Positions 23,303 to 29,994 of a DNA stretch of 29,994 nucleotides are shown here, piece by piece. The notes beneath the pieces are model-generated. The model was not told the DNA's origin. It was given only the letters and a program-made list of their open reading frames with translations, and made no database searches. Within the stretch, counting starts at the first letter, position 1, and each line of letters opens with the position of its first letter. A program made the position numbers and the translations under genes. The DNA is from Candidatus Fermentibacterota bacterium (lineage in GTDB: Bacteria > Fermentibacterota > Fermentibacteria > Fermentibacterales > Fermentibacteraceae): NCBI GenBank assembly GCA_012523605.1, contig JAAYTY010000107.1:1-29994 (forward strand), given 5' to 3'.

Positions 23303-24567
23303 TTCCCCACGCAGAGCGAGCCCAGGGCTCTTTCGATCGAATCGCCGCACCCTGCTGGCAGGTCCGATACTTCCGAGAGCGCGGTGTCGGCCTCGGCCGC
23401 CAAAGCGGAGGCAAGAGCGGCGTCGCCGGCCCGCAGGGCTGCGCAGGCCTCGCGCAGGAGATCCTCCACAATCGATGCCGCGGCACCCGGGCCGTGTACG
23501 GGCCGCCGGGCGGCGATCCACCGCTTCAGATCCTCGATCCCCTCAGGCCGGAGCACGGACACGTTCAGCCCGGGGCCGCGTCCCTCGTCGCACCGGCTCG
23601 ATACGGAAACGAGTCTCGGTTTCCTTTGCAGGATCGCTTCCGGAACAGGATCCCTTCCCCGTGGGCTCATCCAGACCACGCAGTCGCCCTCGCGCATTTC
23701 TTCAAGAACCTTCGCCAGCGCCATCGAGTCCAGCCCGTCCTCCCCGGTCCAGCCGGCGGTGTCCCGAAGCTCGATCTTTCCGCTCCCGATATCGGTCGAC
23801 TCGCGCAGTCCCTCGCGTGTGGTGCCCGGGCAGTCCGACACCAGCGCGGCCTCGCGACCGGTCAGGAAATTGAAGAGGGACGACTTTCCGGCATTCCTCG
23901 GCCCGGTTATGAAAACCCTGTCGGGATCCGACACCTCCGAGGCTGCCGCAGTCACGGCGGACGCAGTCTCCAGGAGCCTGTCGAAGCGTCCGCCGAGCGC
24001 AGCCGGACCTTCGCCCTCCAGATGGCTGTCGTGAAACTCGATCGCTCCGTCGAGAGCGGCCCGTGCCTCGGCGAGAGCCCGTGACAGATCTGCAACGAGA
24101 GCGGACGCGCTCCTTCCGGCCGTCGCGGCTCCGCGGAAGGCGGCGGACAGCTCCAGCACCTCGAGCGGAGAGATGCGGCCGTTCAGGAGGGCCCTCCTTG
24201 TGAATTCCCCGGGGGCGGCGACTCTCGCTCCATCCCTGAACAGCCGTCCCAGAACTGCGTCGGCGACGCCAGGCGCACCTGAACAGATCAGTTCCACCAT
24301 CTCCTCGCCGGTGTAGCTTGCCCCCCGGGGCCAGGAAATGGCGACTACGGCGGATGCGGGCCCGCTCATGCCTTCGAACGAGCCGATGGCCCGCTTTCTG
24401 CCATTCAATGTCATGGGGGACAAGGATATGCATTTCTCGGCCAGCCTCGTGCAGTTTGCTCCGCACAGCCGCACGATGGCAAGAGCCCCCGGACCGTCAG
24501 GCGTGGCTAGTGCAGCGATGATGTCGCCGGCCGGGTTCCTGCCGGAGCTATCCCTCTCCACGGTCAC
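23299..24567 (-). CDS. mnmE: tRNA modification GTPase MnmE (TrmE), divergent
   Basis: The protein has 422 residues, shorter than the usual 450 or so. The N-terminal folate domain reads DIIAALATPDGPGALAIVRLCG, then SYTGEEMVELI and AAPGEFTRRALLNGRI. The inserted G domain shows G1 GPRNAGKSS (222-230), G2 GTTRE (248-252) and G3 DTAG (269-272). G4, normally NKxD, reads SRCD at 324-327. The C-terminal CVGK at 419-422 keeps the catalytic Cys of the CIGK motif. The start appears to be GTG at 24567, overlapping the yidC end by 20 bases, but a nearby GTG at 24561 is also possible. Confidence 0.92.
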   Translation of the reverse strand: MTVERDSSGRNPAGDIIAALATPDGPGALAIVRLCGANCTRLAEKCISLSPMTLNGRKRAIGSFEGMSGPASAVVAISWPRGASYTGEEMVELICSGAPGVADAVLGRLFRDGARVAAPGEFTRRALLNGRISPLEVLELSAAFRGAATAGRSASALVADLSRALAEARAALDGAIEFHDSHLEGEGPAALGGRFDRLLETASAVTAAASEVSDPDRVFITGPRNAGKSSLFNFLTGREAALVSDCPGTTREGLRESTDIGSGKIELRDTAGWTGEDGLDSMALAKVLEEMREGDCVVWMSPRGRDPVPEAILQRKPRLVSVSSRCDEGRGPGLNVSVLRPEGIEDLKRWIAARRPVHGPGAAASIVEDLLREACAALRAGDAALASALAAEADTALSEVSDLPAGCGDSIERALGSLCVGK

Positions 24568-26104
24568 GGCGCACGATCCTCTGCTCCACCAGGGAGAGGG
24601 CGCTGTTGACGAACCAGTATATGGTGAGCCCCGCGGGGAAGCGCATGAAGAGCCATGTCATCAGCACGGGCATCATCACGGCCATCGCCCGCTGGCTGGG
24701 ATCGCTCATGGTCATCTTCTGCTGGAAATACATCGAAGCGCCCATGAGCACCGCCAGGAGGCCTATCCCGGGCATGCCGAGAACAGTCGTTCCGAACGGA
24801 ATGAGGATCTCGGGCCTCGAAAGGTCCTTTATCCAGAGAACGAACCCGGCCCCCCTAAGGTCCACAGAACTCTCCAGAACCCGGTAGAGGGCGAAGAACA
24901 CCGGCATCTGCAGTAGAAGCGGCAGGCAGCCGCCAAGCGGGTTGACGCCGTGCTCCCTGTAGATCTTCTGGAGCTCCTGCCTCTGTCTCAGAGGGTCGTT
25001 GGGATACTTCTTCTGGAGCTCCTGCATCTTCGGCTGGAGCGCCTGCATCTTTCTCATGGAGCGTGCGCTGTGCCAGGAAAGCGGCCACAGCAGAGCCTTC
25101 ATGCATACCGAGAGGACGACGATCCGGAGGCCCCAGTTCCCGATGAAGGACAGAACCGAGCTCAGGAACAGGTAAATGAGCCTGCCGATCCACCTGATCA
25201 ACGGCCAGCCCAGATCCACCAGATTGTCGGTGCCCGAACCTAGAGCCCTCAGCCTGCGGTAGTCCACCGGGCCTGCATAGACCCTGGCCGAACCAGCCTC
25301 CAGGCCGACGCCCGGGGACTGTGCCTCCGACCCGGCCCAGGCGAAGCCGTCGTCCCTCTCTCCATCCGCCGACATGAGTATCACGGCAAAATAGCGGGAC
25401 CGCGCGGCGGCCCAGAGCACCCGTCCCAGCGGCTCTCTGCCGTCGAGGGAGCCTGTTCGAGAGTTCCTGTACTTCTCGGCATACCAGGCCGCGGAGAAGT
25501 ACCTGCGGAGATCGGGCGCCTCCTCGGTCTGCGGCAGGCTGCCTGATTCAAGTTCCACCGGACCGCCGCCGGTATTCACGATGAAGGTATAGCTGTCGGG
25601 TTCGAACGTGAAGACTTTTCTCGCGCCGGAGGCATCCACGAGCACCAAACTGTCCGGAACACCGGCTATCACCAGGGTGTCGGGAGCCTCGCATCCGAAC
25701 GTTACCGGGCTCCCGTCGGCTCCGGTCGTGACGAACCATGGGGCCGCGACCAGATCCAAAGTTCCGGATCCGCCGAGGAGGGAGCGGTATTCGGGCAGAG
25801 TCCAGGACTCCACGGCCCCGCCGAGCGTCGTGACGGAAGCCCGCACCAGATCTCTGCAGTCTTCGCTTCTCACCAACACTGCTATGCTCCTGGCGGTCTG
25901 TTTCAGCGAATCGAAAGCGGCCGGAGCTGCGGTGTCGGAGACGACGGGAGGCGCCGGTGTCTCCATGGAGTCCGCCGGAGATTCTACCGGCTGGACCGGG
26001 GAAGGGGCCTGGGGCGCGGAGCGCCTCGCCGTGAGGTTCCAGCCGAGAACCAGAACCAGCGCCATCAGGACCGAAGCGAGAAGAAGACGCTGCTGGTCAC
26101 TCAT
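24548..26104 (-). CDS. yidC: Membrane protein insertase YidC (Oxa1 family)
   Basis: The protein has 518 residues. One N-terminal transmembrane helix (about 7-25) is followed by a Pro/Ser/Ala-rich linker and a large periplasmic beta domain to about residue 320, the Gram-negative arrangement. The conserved Oxa1 core follows with WGLRIVVLSVCMKALLWPLSWHSARSMRKMQALQPKM, KYPNDPLRQRQELQKIYREHGVNPLGGCLPLLLQMPVFFALYRVL and late membrane helices ending with FPAGLTIYWFVNSALSL. It inserts membrane proteins alone or with SecYEG. The ATG at 26104 is preceded by AAAAGGAGGA and overlaps the yidD end by eight bases. Confidence 0.97.
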   Translation of the reverse strand: MSDQQRLLLASVLMALVLVLGWNLTARRSAPQAPSPVQPVESPADSMETPAPPVVSDTAAPAAFDSLKQTARSIAVLVRSEDCRDLVRASVTTLGGAVESWTLPEYRSLLGGSGTLDLVAAPWFVTTGADGSPVTFGCEAPDTLVIAGVPDSLVLVDASGARKVFTFEPDSYTFIVNTGGGPVELESGSLPQTEEAPDLRRYFSAAWYAEKYRNSRTGSLDGREPLGRVLWAAARSRYFAVILMSADGERDDGFAWAGSEAQSPGVGLEAGSARVYAGPVDYRRLRALGSGTDNLVDLGWPLIRWIGRLIYLFLSSVLSFIGNWGLRIVVLSVCMKALLWPLSWHSARSMRKMQALQPKMQELQKKYPNDPLRQRQELQKIYREHGVNPLGGCLPLLLQMPVFFALYRVLESSVDLRGAGFVLWIKDLSRPEILIPFGTTVLGMPGIGLLAVLMGASMYFQQKMTMSDPSQRAMAVMMPVLMTWLFMRFPAGLTIYWFVNSALSLVEQRIVRRDRGEG

Positions 26105-26384
26105 CGCCGGACTCCTCCTTTTCTGCGGGCACCGGGTCGTAGCCGCCTCTCGCAAGCGGATTGCATCTGGCGAGTCTCTTCAGAGCCAGCCATCCTCCCC
26201 TCAGGAGTCCGAACCTCGAAACAGCCACCTCAGCGTATTCGCTGCAGCTAGGCTCGAACCTGCATGCCGCGGGAAGCAAAGGCGAAAGATACCTCCTGTA
26301 CAGCCGGATCAGGAGGAGAACCGCTCCCCGTGCGAGGCCGCCTCCGCGACGAATCGCTCTGCGTCCCGCTCCATCGAATTCCAT
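26097..26384 (-). CDS. yidD: Membrane protein insertion efficiency factor YidD
   Basis: The protein has 95 residues. The signature LIRLYRRYLSPLLPAACRFEPSCSEYA, then LKRLARCNPLARGGYDPVP, is unmistakable for YidD, with the three conserved cysteines in place. It is thought to help YidC-dependent membrane insertion. The start is ATG at 26384, deep inside rnpA, giving a 76-base overlap typical of rnpA-yidD pairs. An upstream in-frame extension to 26552 would only read through rnpA in another frame. Confidence 0.95.
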   Translation of the reverse strand: MEFDGAGRRAIRRGGGLARGAVLLLIRLYRRYLSPLLPAACRFEPSCSEYAEVAVSRFGLLRGGWLALKRLARCNPLARGGYDPVPAEKEESGDE

Positions 26385-26698
26385 GAAGCCCTCTCGAGAG
26401 GGACCAGGCTGCCCACAACTGCGTCCAGACCCGGCGGAAGAGCCTGGAGAAGCACTCGCACTCTCCGTTTGAAGCGGTTCCGCTCGACGGAGCCGCCGAG
26501 GCGTCCCGGGATGGAAAACCCCAGGCGGGTCACGCCCAGGGCATTGGCGCACCAGACTATTCTGAGTACCTCTCCGCGGAACCTGGCCCCGCGGGAGAAT
26601 ACGGCCTCGAACCCCGCCCTTCCGCTCAGAGAGCGGCGGCGGCCGGCCGCATTCCGCTCAGGGCACGAGCTTCTTCCGGAGCCTTCTGCGGCGGGCAT
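26309..26698 (-). CDS. rnpA: Ribonuclease P protein component
   Basis: The protein has 129 residues. The RnpA core runs RAGFEAVFSRGARFRG, RLGFSIPGRLGGSVERNRFKRRVRVLLQ; the RNR-KRR motif binds the catalytic RNA. It is needed for 5' processing of tRNAs. The only good start is ATG 26698, six bases after AAGG, giving about 15 residues more than typical N-termini and a 41-base overlap with rpmH. The RNA subunit gene rnpB is not in the window. Confidence 0.93.
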   Translation of the reverse strand: MPAAEGSGRSSCPERNAAGRRRSLSGRAGFEAVFSRGARFRGEVLRIVWCANALGVTRLGFSIPGRLGGSVERNRFKRRVRVLLQALPPGLDAVVGSLVPLERASWNSMERDAERFVAEAASHGERFSS

Positions 26699-26792
26699 TC
26701 AGCACCTTCCGCCCGCCCTTGGTGGCCATGCGGGCCCTGAAGCCATGCCTCCTGGCTCGAGCGATTCTGCTTGGCTGATAGGTTCTCTTCAC
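26658..26792 (-). CDS. rpmH: 50S ribosomal protein L34
   Basis: The protein has 44 residues with the invariant L34 sequence: KRTYQPS at the start, then RARRHGFRARMATKGGRKVLNARRR, ending in KLVP. GTG 26792 is the start; upstream codons to 26906 do not resemble L34. It leads the minus-strand origin operon, back to back with dnaA. Confidence 0.97.
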   Translation of the reverse strand: MKRTYQPSRIARARRHGFRARMATKGGRKVLNARRRRLRKKLVP

Positions 26793-27090
26793 TTTCCCGG
26801 AACTCCCTGCGTGCTTGCATGCCGTTCTTACTTGACTGGCCGTTCGGAGAGGGCGAGATTGTAGTGCCTTTTGCGCTCCGTAGGCGAAGGCGGAAGCTAC
26901 GCGCACGCATGCTCCCTGTCAAGAGCGGCTTGCCGAGCAATCTGATCGGAGGAGCAAATCAACACTTCCGGGATAGTCTTTCGGCCCTTACGGCAAAACT
27001 TATTGGAATCTATAGGTTTGCACACAAAGCGCCTTGTGGGGATCTCTGTGGATAACTTCATTCCTCACTGCTCGGCAGTGTCTTAGAAGG
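26793..27090. promoter_or_regulatory. rpmH-dnaA divergent intergenic region
   Basis: This 298-base region holds no gene that I can support. On the minus strand, TACAAT at 26863-26858 is a possible -10 for rpmH. Towards dnaA the sequence becomes AT-rich (about 26990-27025), with TATAGG at 27011-27016 as a weak -10 candidate. A perfect DnaA box lies at 27047-27055. The region probably contains both promoters and DnaA autoregulation. An ORF that starts at TTG 27034 merely extends dnaA upstream. Confidence 0.55.
27047..27055 (-). promoter_or_regulatory. Perfect DnaA box upstream of dnaA
   Basis: TGTGGATAA is the exact reverse complement of the consensus TTATCCACA, 36 bases before the dnaA ATG. 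This is a classical position for autorepression by DnaA. Confidence 0.8.
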
Positions 27091-28437
27091 ATGCAACCCT
27101 CGATCTCTTCCGAGCGCGATCCGTCCGCGATCTGGGCGGCGTGTCTCGATACCGCCCGGACCGCTCTTCCACCGACATCCTTCGACACCTGGCTCTCGGA
27201 GTCGGTCTTCGAGGCCATCGATGGTCAGCAGTTCCTCGTGCGCTTCCCGAACGAATTCGCGGCCCGCTGGGTCAAGGAACACTGGGGCGAAATGCTCCAG
27301 GCGTCGCTCCGGGAGTCGAGTGGGAGGCAGGATCTCAGGCTTGTCTGTGTGGGCTCCCCGGCTCCGCCGGTAGCGGCGTTCAAGGCCCAGCCGGCTCCAC
27401 AGCCCGCCGCCAGGATGTCGTTCATCAGCCCGTCATACACCTTCGAGCGTTTCGTAGCCGGGCCCAGCAACCAGCTTGCCCACGCCGGCGCCCGCGCCGC
27501 GGCAAGGGATCCAGGCAGCCCTTCTCACAATCCCCTGTTCATCTACGGAGGCGTGGGGCTGGGAAAGACGCATCTGATATGCGCCATCGCCAATGAGATC
27601 CGTAGAACCTCCCCGGATCGGAGATTCCTCTACCTCTCCGCCGAGGCATTCCTCAAGCTCCTCGTCACTGCGATAATGAACCAGACTACCACAGAACTCC
27701 GCAGGCAGTATCTCGAAGTCGACCTGCTGCTGCTAGACGACGTGCAGTTCCTCGCCGGCAAGGAGGGAACCCAGGACGAGATCTTCCACAGGTTCAACGA
27801 GCTCTATCAGAACGGCCGCCAGATAGTTCTCACTTCGGACAGACCTCCCTCGGAGATCGCTCCTCTGCAGGAAAGACTCGTTTCGAGGTTCCAGTCCGGC
27901 CTTGTCGCGGACATCCAGCCGCCGGACTATGAGACCAGGCTTGCCATTCTCCAGTTGAAGACTCGCGACAGGGGCGTCCACTTTCCGCAGGACGTGATAG
28001 ATTTCATAGCGACCAGCGTGAAGAAGAACATCAGACAGCTCGAGAGCGTTGTGAACAGGCTGTTCGCGGAATCCACCACCCGAGGAGTTCCCGTGGACAT
28101 GCAGATGGCAAAGAACGCGATCACGACCGTTATCGGCGCTCAGCTTCAGCTGGTGACTCCGCCGACTATAGTAGCCGCGGTGGCCGAGGCGTTTTCGGTA
28201 TCTCCCGCTCAGATACGCAGTGCCACGCGAAGACGCGAAGTGCTCGTCCCGCGGCAGGTGGCCATGTACCTCATCAGGGAGCTGACGGATCTCTCTCTGA
28301 AGGACATCGGCAACTTCTTCACCGGGAGGGATCACTCCACGGTGCTCAACTCCATAGAGCGAGTCAATTCCCTACAGCAGGCCGATCCGGTCTTCAAGAG
28401 AACGATACAGGAGCTCATGAACCGCCTCACGGGCTGA
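27091..28437 (+). CDS. dnaA: Chromosomal replication initiator protein DnaA
   Basis: The protein has 448 residues. Domain I opens IWAACLDTARTALPPTSFDTWLSE. The AAA+ domain starts with YTFERFVAGPSNQLAHAGA and has Walker A GGVGLGKTHL, Walker B LLLLDDVQFLAG and the VLTSDRPPSEI sensor segment. Domain IV ends with MYLIRELTDLSLKDIGNFFTGRDHSTVLNSIE, the DnaA-box-binding helix. The ATG at 27091 is chosen by homology; AGAAGG directly abuts it, too close for good Shine-Dalgarno pairing, so initiation may be inefficient. It is transcribed divergently from rpmH. Confidence 0.98.
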   Translation: MQPSISSERDPSAIWAACLDTARTALPPTSFDTWLSESVFEAIDGQQFLVRFPNEFAARWVKEHWGEMLQASLRESSGRQDLRLVCVGSPAPPVAAFKAQPAPQPAARMSFISPSYTFERFVAGPSNQLAHAGARAAARDPGSPSHNPLFIYGGVGLGKTHLICAIANEIRRTSPDRRFLYLSAEAFLKLLVTAIMNQTTTELRRQYLEVDLLLLDDVQFLAGKEGTQDEIFHRFNELYQNGRQIVLTSDRPPSEIAPLQERLVSRFQSGLVADIQPPDYETRLAILQLKTRDRGVHFPQDVIDFIATSVKKNIRQLESVVNRLFAESTTRGVPVDMQMAKNAITTVIGAQLQLVTPPTIVAAVAEAFSVSPAQIRSATRRREVLVPRQVAMYLIRELTDLSLKDIGNFFTGRDHSTVLNSIERVNSLQQADPVFKRTIQELMNRLTG

Positions 28438-28648
28438 AAGGCTGTGGAAAACCTGTGCTACGGCATGTCGGTAATGCCAGATTGTGGAAATCGCTCTGGT
28501 TTTCCACACCCTTTGCACAAGAGGGCTCATCTCACAACCCCGTGTCCCGCAGAAGAGACCTCACACCTCCACACTATCCACTGTATAATAACAAGTACAA
28601 TTTCATTCTCTGTTCAGTCTGGTCCCTATGAACCCGGGAGGGCTCGGC
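28438..28648. other. oriC: Putative oriC in the dnaA-dnaN gap
   Basis: This 211-base gap contains near-consensus DnaA boxes: TGTGGAAAA (28443-28451), TGTGGAAAT (28483-28491), TTTTCCACA (28500-28508) and a weaker CTATCCACT (28574-28582). The first and third differ from TTATCCACA or its complement at one position. An AT-rich stretch from about 28583 to 28615 follows the last box and could be the unwinding element; it also contains TATAAT (28584-28589), which may serve as the dnaN -10. The position between dnaA and dnaN and the flanking rpmH/par genes make this the best origin candidate. Confidence 0.75.
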
Positions 28649-29773
28649 ATGATCAAGCTCCTGGTCTCGCAGGGTGATCTCGAAAAGGGTCTCAACACCG
28701 TAGCGGCGGCCCTTCCGCCCAGGACCATCCTACCGGCTCTCATGAACGTCCTTCTGGAGACCGACCGCGATCAGCTCCATCTGGCGGCCACCGATCTGGA
28801 CACGACGATAACGACGAGTGTCGCGGCTACCATCTCGACTGCTGGCGCCATAGCGCTTCCCGGACGCAAGCTCTACGAGATAGTGCGCGAGCTGCCCGGC
28901 GAGGATATTCACCTGAGCGGCACGGGGAACCGGATAACGATAACCTGCGGCTCCAGTTCCTTCGTCGTTTCCGGAACTGCGAGAGACAGCTATCCCGAGC
29001 TTCCTGCGAGAGGAGATGCGGCGGGCGTCGTTCTTCCGCTTTCGGTCCTCTCCTCCGCCATCAGGAGAACCTCCTATGCGGTGGCCCGTGAGGACTACAG
29101 GCCCGCTCTCAACGGAGAGCTGTGGAAGCTCGGTCCGGACGGCCTCGAGATGGTGGCCACCGACGGCCACCGACTCGCCAGGATACACCTTGCTGACATA
29201 ACGAGCACGGCGAGATTCGAGGCCATAGTGGCACCCAAGGCTCTCAATCTTCTCGCGCGGCTGGCCGAAGACGGGGAGGCCACGGTCAGATTCCAGGGAA
29301 ACCAGATATCGTTCGAATTCGGGCAGACGACCATATTCAGCAGGACCATCGAGGGTCCCTACCCGCCGTACGAGAAGGTCATACCGAAGGATAACGACAA
29401 AGCTCTCACTATAGCCCGCGAGGATCTGCTCGGCGCTCTCAGGAGAATGCGGATCATCGCAAATCCGGCGACGCATCAGGTGAAGTTCTCTCTGGAATCC
29501 CAGAACATCCTCGTCCAGGCGGAGAACACAGAAGCGGGCGAGGCCAGGGAGAAACTCTCGGCCGATTACGCCGGAGAGCCCCTCCAGGTCGGGTTCAACG
29601 GAGATTTCCTCATGGAGATCCTGAAGAACATGACCACCGAGAAGGTTGTGATGAAGCTGAAGAACAGCTCTTCCGCAGTAGTGATCGAGAACGAGAACCC
29701 CGAGCCGGCTACCTCCTATCTGGCACTCCTCATGCCGGTGCGCCTCCCCGGTGCGGCCGGTCAGGCCGGCTGA
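28649..29773 (+). CDS. dnaN: DNA polymerase III beta subunit (sliding clamp)
   Basis: The protein has 374 residues, the normal clamp length. It begins IKLLVSQGDLEKGLNTV, then RTILPALMNVLLETD, with later GRKLYEIVRELP, ATDGHRLAR and a C-terminal SYLALLMPVRLPG, all standard positions of the three-domain clamp. ATG 28649 is preferred over an in-frame ATG at 28628, because GGGAGG lies six bases before it and the family homology begins there. It follows dnaA in the standard order. Confidence 0.98.
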   Translation: MIKLLVSQGDLEKGLNTVAAALPPRTILPALMNVLLETDRDQLHLAATDLDTTITTSVAATISTAGAIALPGRKLYEIVRELPGEDIHLSGTGNRITITCGSSSFVVSGTARDSYPELPARGDAAGVVLPLSVLSSAIRRTSYAVAREDYRPALNGELWKLGPDGLEMVATDGHRLARIHLADITSTARFEAIVAPKALNLLARLAEDGEATVRFQGNQISFEFGQTTIFSRTIEGPYPPYEKVIPKDNDKALTIAREDLLGALRRMRIIANPATHQVKFSLESQNILVQAENTEAGEAREKLSADYAGEPLQVGFNGDFLMEILKNMTTEKVVMKLKNSSSAVVIENENPEPATSYLALLMPVRLPGAAGQAG

Positions 29774-29847
29774 CAAGCGGCAGATTCACGGGTGCGACCA
29801 AGCCCCGGGCGCTGCGTATGCAGTGTTGCGGCGGCAGGGGGCCGCGC

Positions 29848-29994
29848 ATGAGGAGCCTCGGCTCGATTCTTGACTCCATGAAGGAAGACGGGCCCGAAGG
29901 GGGGGCGACAATGCTCGAGAGGATAGTCTCCTGCTGGGGAGAGGCGGCGGGAAGCGGGCTCGCCGGGCTGTCCAGGCCCCTGTCCTTCGAGGAT
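29848..29994 (+). CDS. dciA: DciA/DUF721-family protein, N-terminal part (3' truncated)
   Basis: Forty-nine codons are present before the window ends. The sequence begins MRSLGSILDSM and continues MLERIVSCWGEAAGSGLAGLSRPLSFED, the N-terminal pattern of DUF721 (helix, W, small residues, then a P-rich strand). DciA loads the replicative DnaB helicase in many bacteria that lack DnaC. AGGGGG lies six bases before the ATG; an in-frame ATG at 29818 is less well supported. It follows dnaN by 74 bases, where recF is often found instead. Confidence 0.7.
   Translation, partial: MRSLGSILDSMKEDGPEGGATMLERIVSCWGEAAGSGLAGLSRPLSFED

Noticed and set aside
27034..27090. TTG start for dnaA at 27034
   Set aside because: It would translate the upstream DnaA box and adds no homology. 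DnaA domain I begins after the ATG at 27091.
28628..28648. ATG start for dnaN at 28628
   Set aside because: The Shine-Dalgarno and clamp homology both point to 28649, seven codons later.
1..29994. CRISPR array, insertion sequence, prophage or defence island
   Set aside because: No regular direct repeats, transposase, integrase or toxin-antitoxin-like pair with recognisable motifs was seen. Base composition is uniform apart from short AT-rich promoter and origin patches.

Overview
The window is the replication-origin region of a GC-rich bacterial chromosome. It is dense with protein genes on both strands. I saw no tRNA, rRNA, insertion sequence, phage gene or CRISPR array. The first 118 codons end in a FlgD-like, T9SS-type C-terminal sorting domain, which points to the Fibrobacteres-Chlorobi-Bacteroidetes (FCB) superphylum. 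Together with an amino-acid-fermentation cluster, high GC, frequent AGG and ATA codons and many GTG/TTG starts, this suggests an uncultured anaerobic FCB lineage such as Candidatus Fermentibacteria or a relative. The phylum is an inference, at roughly even odds.

Layout. 1-2567: tail of a secreted protein, a DUF1846 protein and a small exported protein. 2802-9162: a plus-strand ribosomal/replication block (rpsF, ssb, a second OB-fold protein, rpsR, a DUF2232 membrane protein, rplI, tsaD), then acpS, the bifunctional NAD(P)HX repair gene and an HD-domain gene. 9183-10328: a rhamnose-isomerase-like TIM-barrel protein whose active site looks degenerate. 10406-14761 (minus): ptb-buk-iorA-iorB, which would turn amino-acid-derived 2-oxoacids into acyl-CoA, acyl-phosphate and then free acid plus ATP. 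14848-18278 (plus): a HAD phosphatase, two membrane proteins, a formyltransferase and a polysaccharide deacetylase, most of them translationally coupled. 18332-19195: a 55-residue 2[4Fe-4S] ferredoxin and two small convergent genes that are paralogs of each other.

19218-26792 (minus) is the classic origin-flanking operon, listed here from the origin outward: rpmH, rnpA, yidD, yidC, mnmE, mnmG, rsmG, parA, parB. A perfect parS palindrome lies at the start of rsmG. dnaA, dnaN and the start of dciA run the other way (27091 to the window end). The dnaA-dnaN gap carries DnaA-box-like 9-mers and an AT-rich stretch and is the best oriC candidate. A further perfect DnaA box lies before dnaA.

Most of the window is conserved housekeeping. 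The items most worth a second look are two genes that appear to start at CTG behind strong Shine-Dalgarno sequences, the small paralogous pair beside parB, the active-site-poor isomerase homolog, the PriB-like second SSB, an MnmE with an altered G4 motif, and the coupled formyltransferase/deacetylase pair. I did not find an obviously new multi-gene defence or mobile system.
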